The notes below the pieces were generated by a model. It was given only the letters and a program-made list of their open reading frames with translations, was not told the DNA's origin and searched no databases. From Clostridium sp. (lineage in GTDB: Bacteria; Bacillota; Clostridia; Clostridiales; Clostridiaceae): 7,376 nucleotides of DNA. This document shows, in pieces, positions 6,653 through 7,376 of the stretch. The position numbers and the translations under genes were made by a program. The DNA lies in assembly GCA_003539755.1 (NCBI GenBank), contig DPOH01000226.1:1-7376 (forward strand), in the 5' to 3' direction. How positions within the stretch are numbered: position 1 is the stretch's first letter; every line of letters starts with the position of its first letter.

Positions 6653-7089
6653 AAAAGGAAGGTTCTGCACTTATAAGCTCTGTAATGGTACTTTCTTTAA
6701 TAAGTTTGCTTGGATGTATGTATTATAAAATGACTAATTATAGTATTCAGCTTGAGGCTTTAAATTATATTCATAGTGATAGATACAATATAGATAGAGA
6801 AGAAGAGGCGGTGATTTACAAATTCATGAAGCTGATAAATAAAAAGATTCAAGAAAGCCAGGTTGATGAAGAAGATTTTGATATAAAGGAGGTTTTAAGA
6901 ACCATTAAATTACCTTCAGTCAATAAAAGTATCATAAATTATAATATTGAAACCCAGAGATTTATATTGAAGTATTGTGCAGAAAATAAATCAGAAAGAT
7001 ATAGAGATATAGATTATGAAATAAAAGATAATAAGGTGATACTTATACCAGGTTATATTTTTGAAGAAAAGAATGTGAGATATGACTAG
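6643..7089 (+). CDS. GspK/PilX/ComGG-like tip pseudopilin lacking Glu at +5
   Basis: This 148-residue protein starts MYIKKEG followed by SALISSVMVLSLISLLGCMYY. The 'basic leader-Gly-Ser-Ala-Leu-Ile' opening is typical of the PilX/GspK class, which often begins G-x-A-L. Predicted cleavage is after Gly7, and the +5 residue is Ser12 instead of the usual Glu. Absence of Glu+5 is known for GspK, which sits at the pseudopilus tip. The product is much shorter than proteobacterial GspK (about 300 residues) and closer to ComGG size. Beyond the helix is a charged stretch (DREEEAVIYKFMKLINKKIQ near residues 51-70), probably helical, then short strands ending VILIPGYIFEEKNV. It starts at GTG 6643 and overlaps the preceding gene by 10 bases. 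A 30-base gap follows before the next gene. Class inferred from the signal and gene order. Confidence 0.78.
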   Translation: MYIKKEGSALISSVMVLSLISLLGCMYYKMTNYSIQLEALNYIHSDRYNIDREEEAVIYKFMKLINKKIQESQVDEEDFDIKEVLRTIKLPSVNKSIINYNIETQRFILKYCAENKSERYRDIDYEIKDNKVILIPGYIFEEKNVRYD

Positions 7090-7119
7090 TGAATTATAGA
7101 AATTATTAAAGGAGGATAC

Positions 7120-7376
7120 ATGAATAAAGTTAAGATATTGTTAAAGCAGCATTCGTATTTATACAAAAATAATGAGTATGACTTTTATAATACAAGTAAT
7201 GTAGTAAAGACTAATAATTCCCAAATGCAGATAAATATTAAAGAGGAACCTATTTTCACAAAGATATTTCGAGTTAATAAAAATAAAAGAAAAATAGCAG
7301 ATTTTATTGATGAAAAGATAAAGAATATATTTCCACAAAATGGTGATATATTATATGATTATGAAAGAGTAAGAAA
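7120..7376 (+). CDS. Start of a gene possibly encoding a GspL/PilM-like assembly protein (runs off right edge)
   Basis: The ATG at 7120 opens a frame of 85 complete codons that continues past the window. AAAGGAGG (7108-7115) lies only 4 bases upstream, a strong but closely spaced ribosome binding site. The visible part has no signal peptide or membrane helix, so the N-terminal region is probably cytoplasmic. Residues 59-81, with IADFIDEKIKNIFP then DILYDY, resemble the PilM/GspL pattern 'I..yI..EI...(I/F)P......(Y/D)Y' of the actin-like cytoplasmic domain that binds the assembly ATPase. It follows the GspK-like gene, exactly where gspL lies in canonical gsp operons. The first 57 residues are unfamiliar. 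That a gene starts here is secure; its identity is a modest inference from a short motif and position. Confidence 0.75.
   Translation, partial: MNKVKILLKQHSYLYKNNEYDFYNTSNVVKTNNSQMQINIKEEPIFTKIFRVNKNKRKIADFIDEKIKNIFPQNGDILYDYERVR

Noticed and set aside
5744..6660. Frameshifted or duplicated single pilin gene split into several frames
   Set aside because: Each prepilin has its own leader, cleavage Gly and ribosome binding site, and their soluble domains differ, so these are separate genes.

Overview
The window is very AT-rich (roughly 70 percent A+T by eye), uses strong purine-rich ribosome binding sites, and carries genes resembling those of clostridia. I read it as chromosome of a Clostridium sensu stricto species or close relative. 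That placement comes from base composition and remembered protein similarity, not from a search.

Left part (1-870): the N-terminal 206 codons of an RqcH/NFACT protein (ribosome quality control, formerly annotated as fibronectin-binding protein) run leftward off the edge. A 252-base divergent intergenic region follows, with a good extended -10 promoter for rqcH and a weaker candidate for dapF.

Middle (871-2845): dapF (diaminopimelate epimerase, for lysine and peptidoglycan precursors) is intact with both catalytic cysteines. It is followed 64 bases later by a lipoprotein of unknown function with propeller-like repeats. A strong rho-independent terminator with a 16-bp stem closes this unit.

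Right part (2846-7376): a tightly packed rightward operon encodes a type II secretion / type IV pilus / ComG-like assembly machine. In order it encodes a GspE/PilB assembly ATPase, a GspF/PilC membrane platform protein, a GspH/ComGD-like pseudopilin, a GspI/ComGE-like pseudopilin, a GspJ/ComGF-like pseudopilin, a GspK/PilX/ComGG-like pseudopilin lacking Glu+5, and the start of a gene that may be a GspL/PilM-like partner. The order is collinear with gsp E-F-(G)-H-I-J-K-L, but no major pseudopilin (GspG/ComGC) gene is present. F and the H-like gene overlap by 4 bases, so there is no room for one. The major subunit, prepilin peptidase and any retraction ATPase must lie elsewhere or downstream. 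Most junctions overlap or are very close, which suggests translational coupling.

The two points most worth a second look are the missing major pseudopilin and the start of the ATPase gene. The only good Shine-Dalgarno there is spaced for an AUA codon, 12 codons upstream of the first conventional start (GTG), and the extra 12 codons fit the family's N-terminal motif. I saw no RNA genes, CRISPR arrays, insertion sequences or phage genes.
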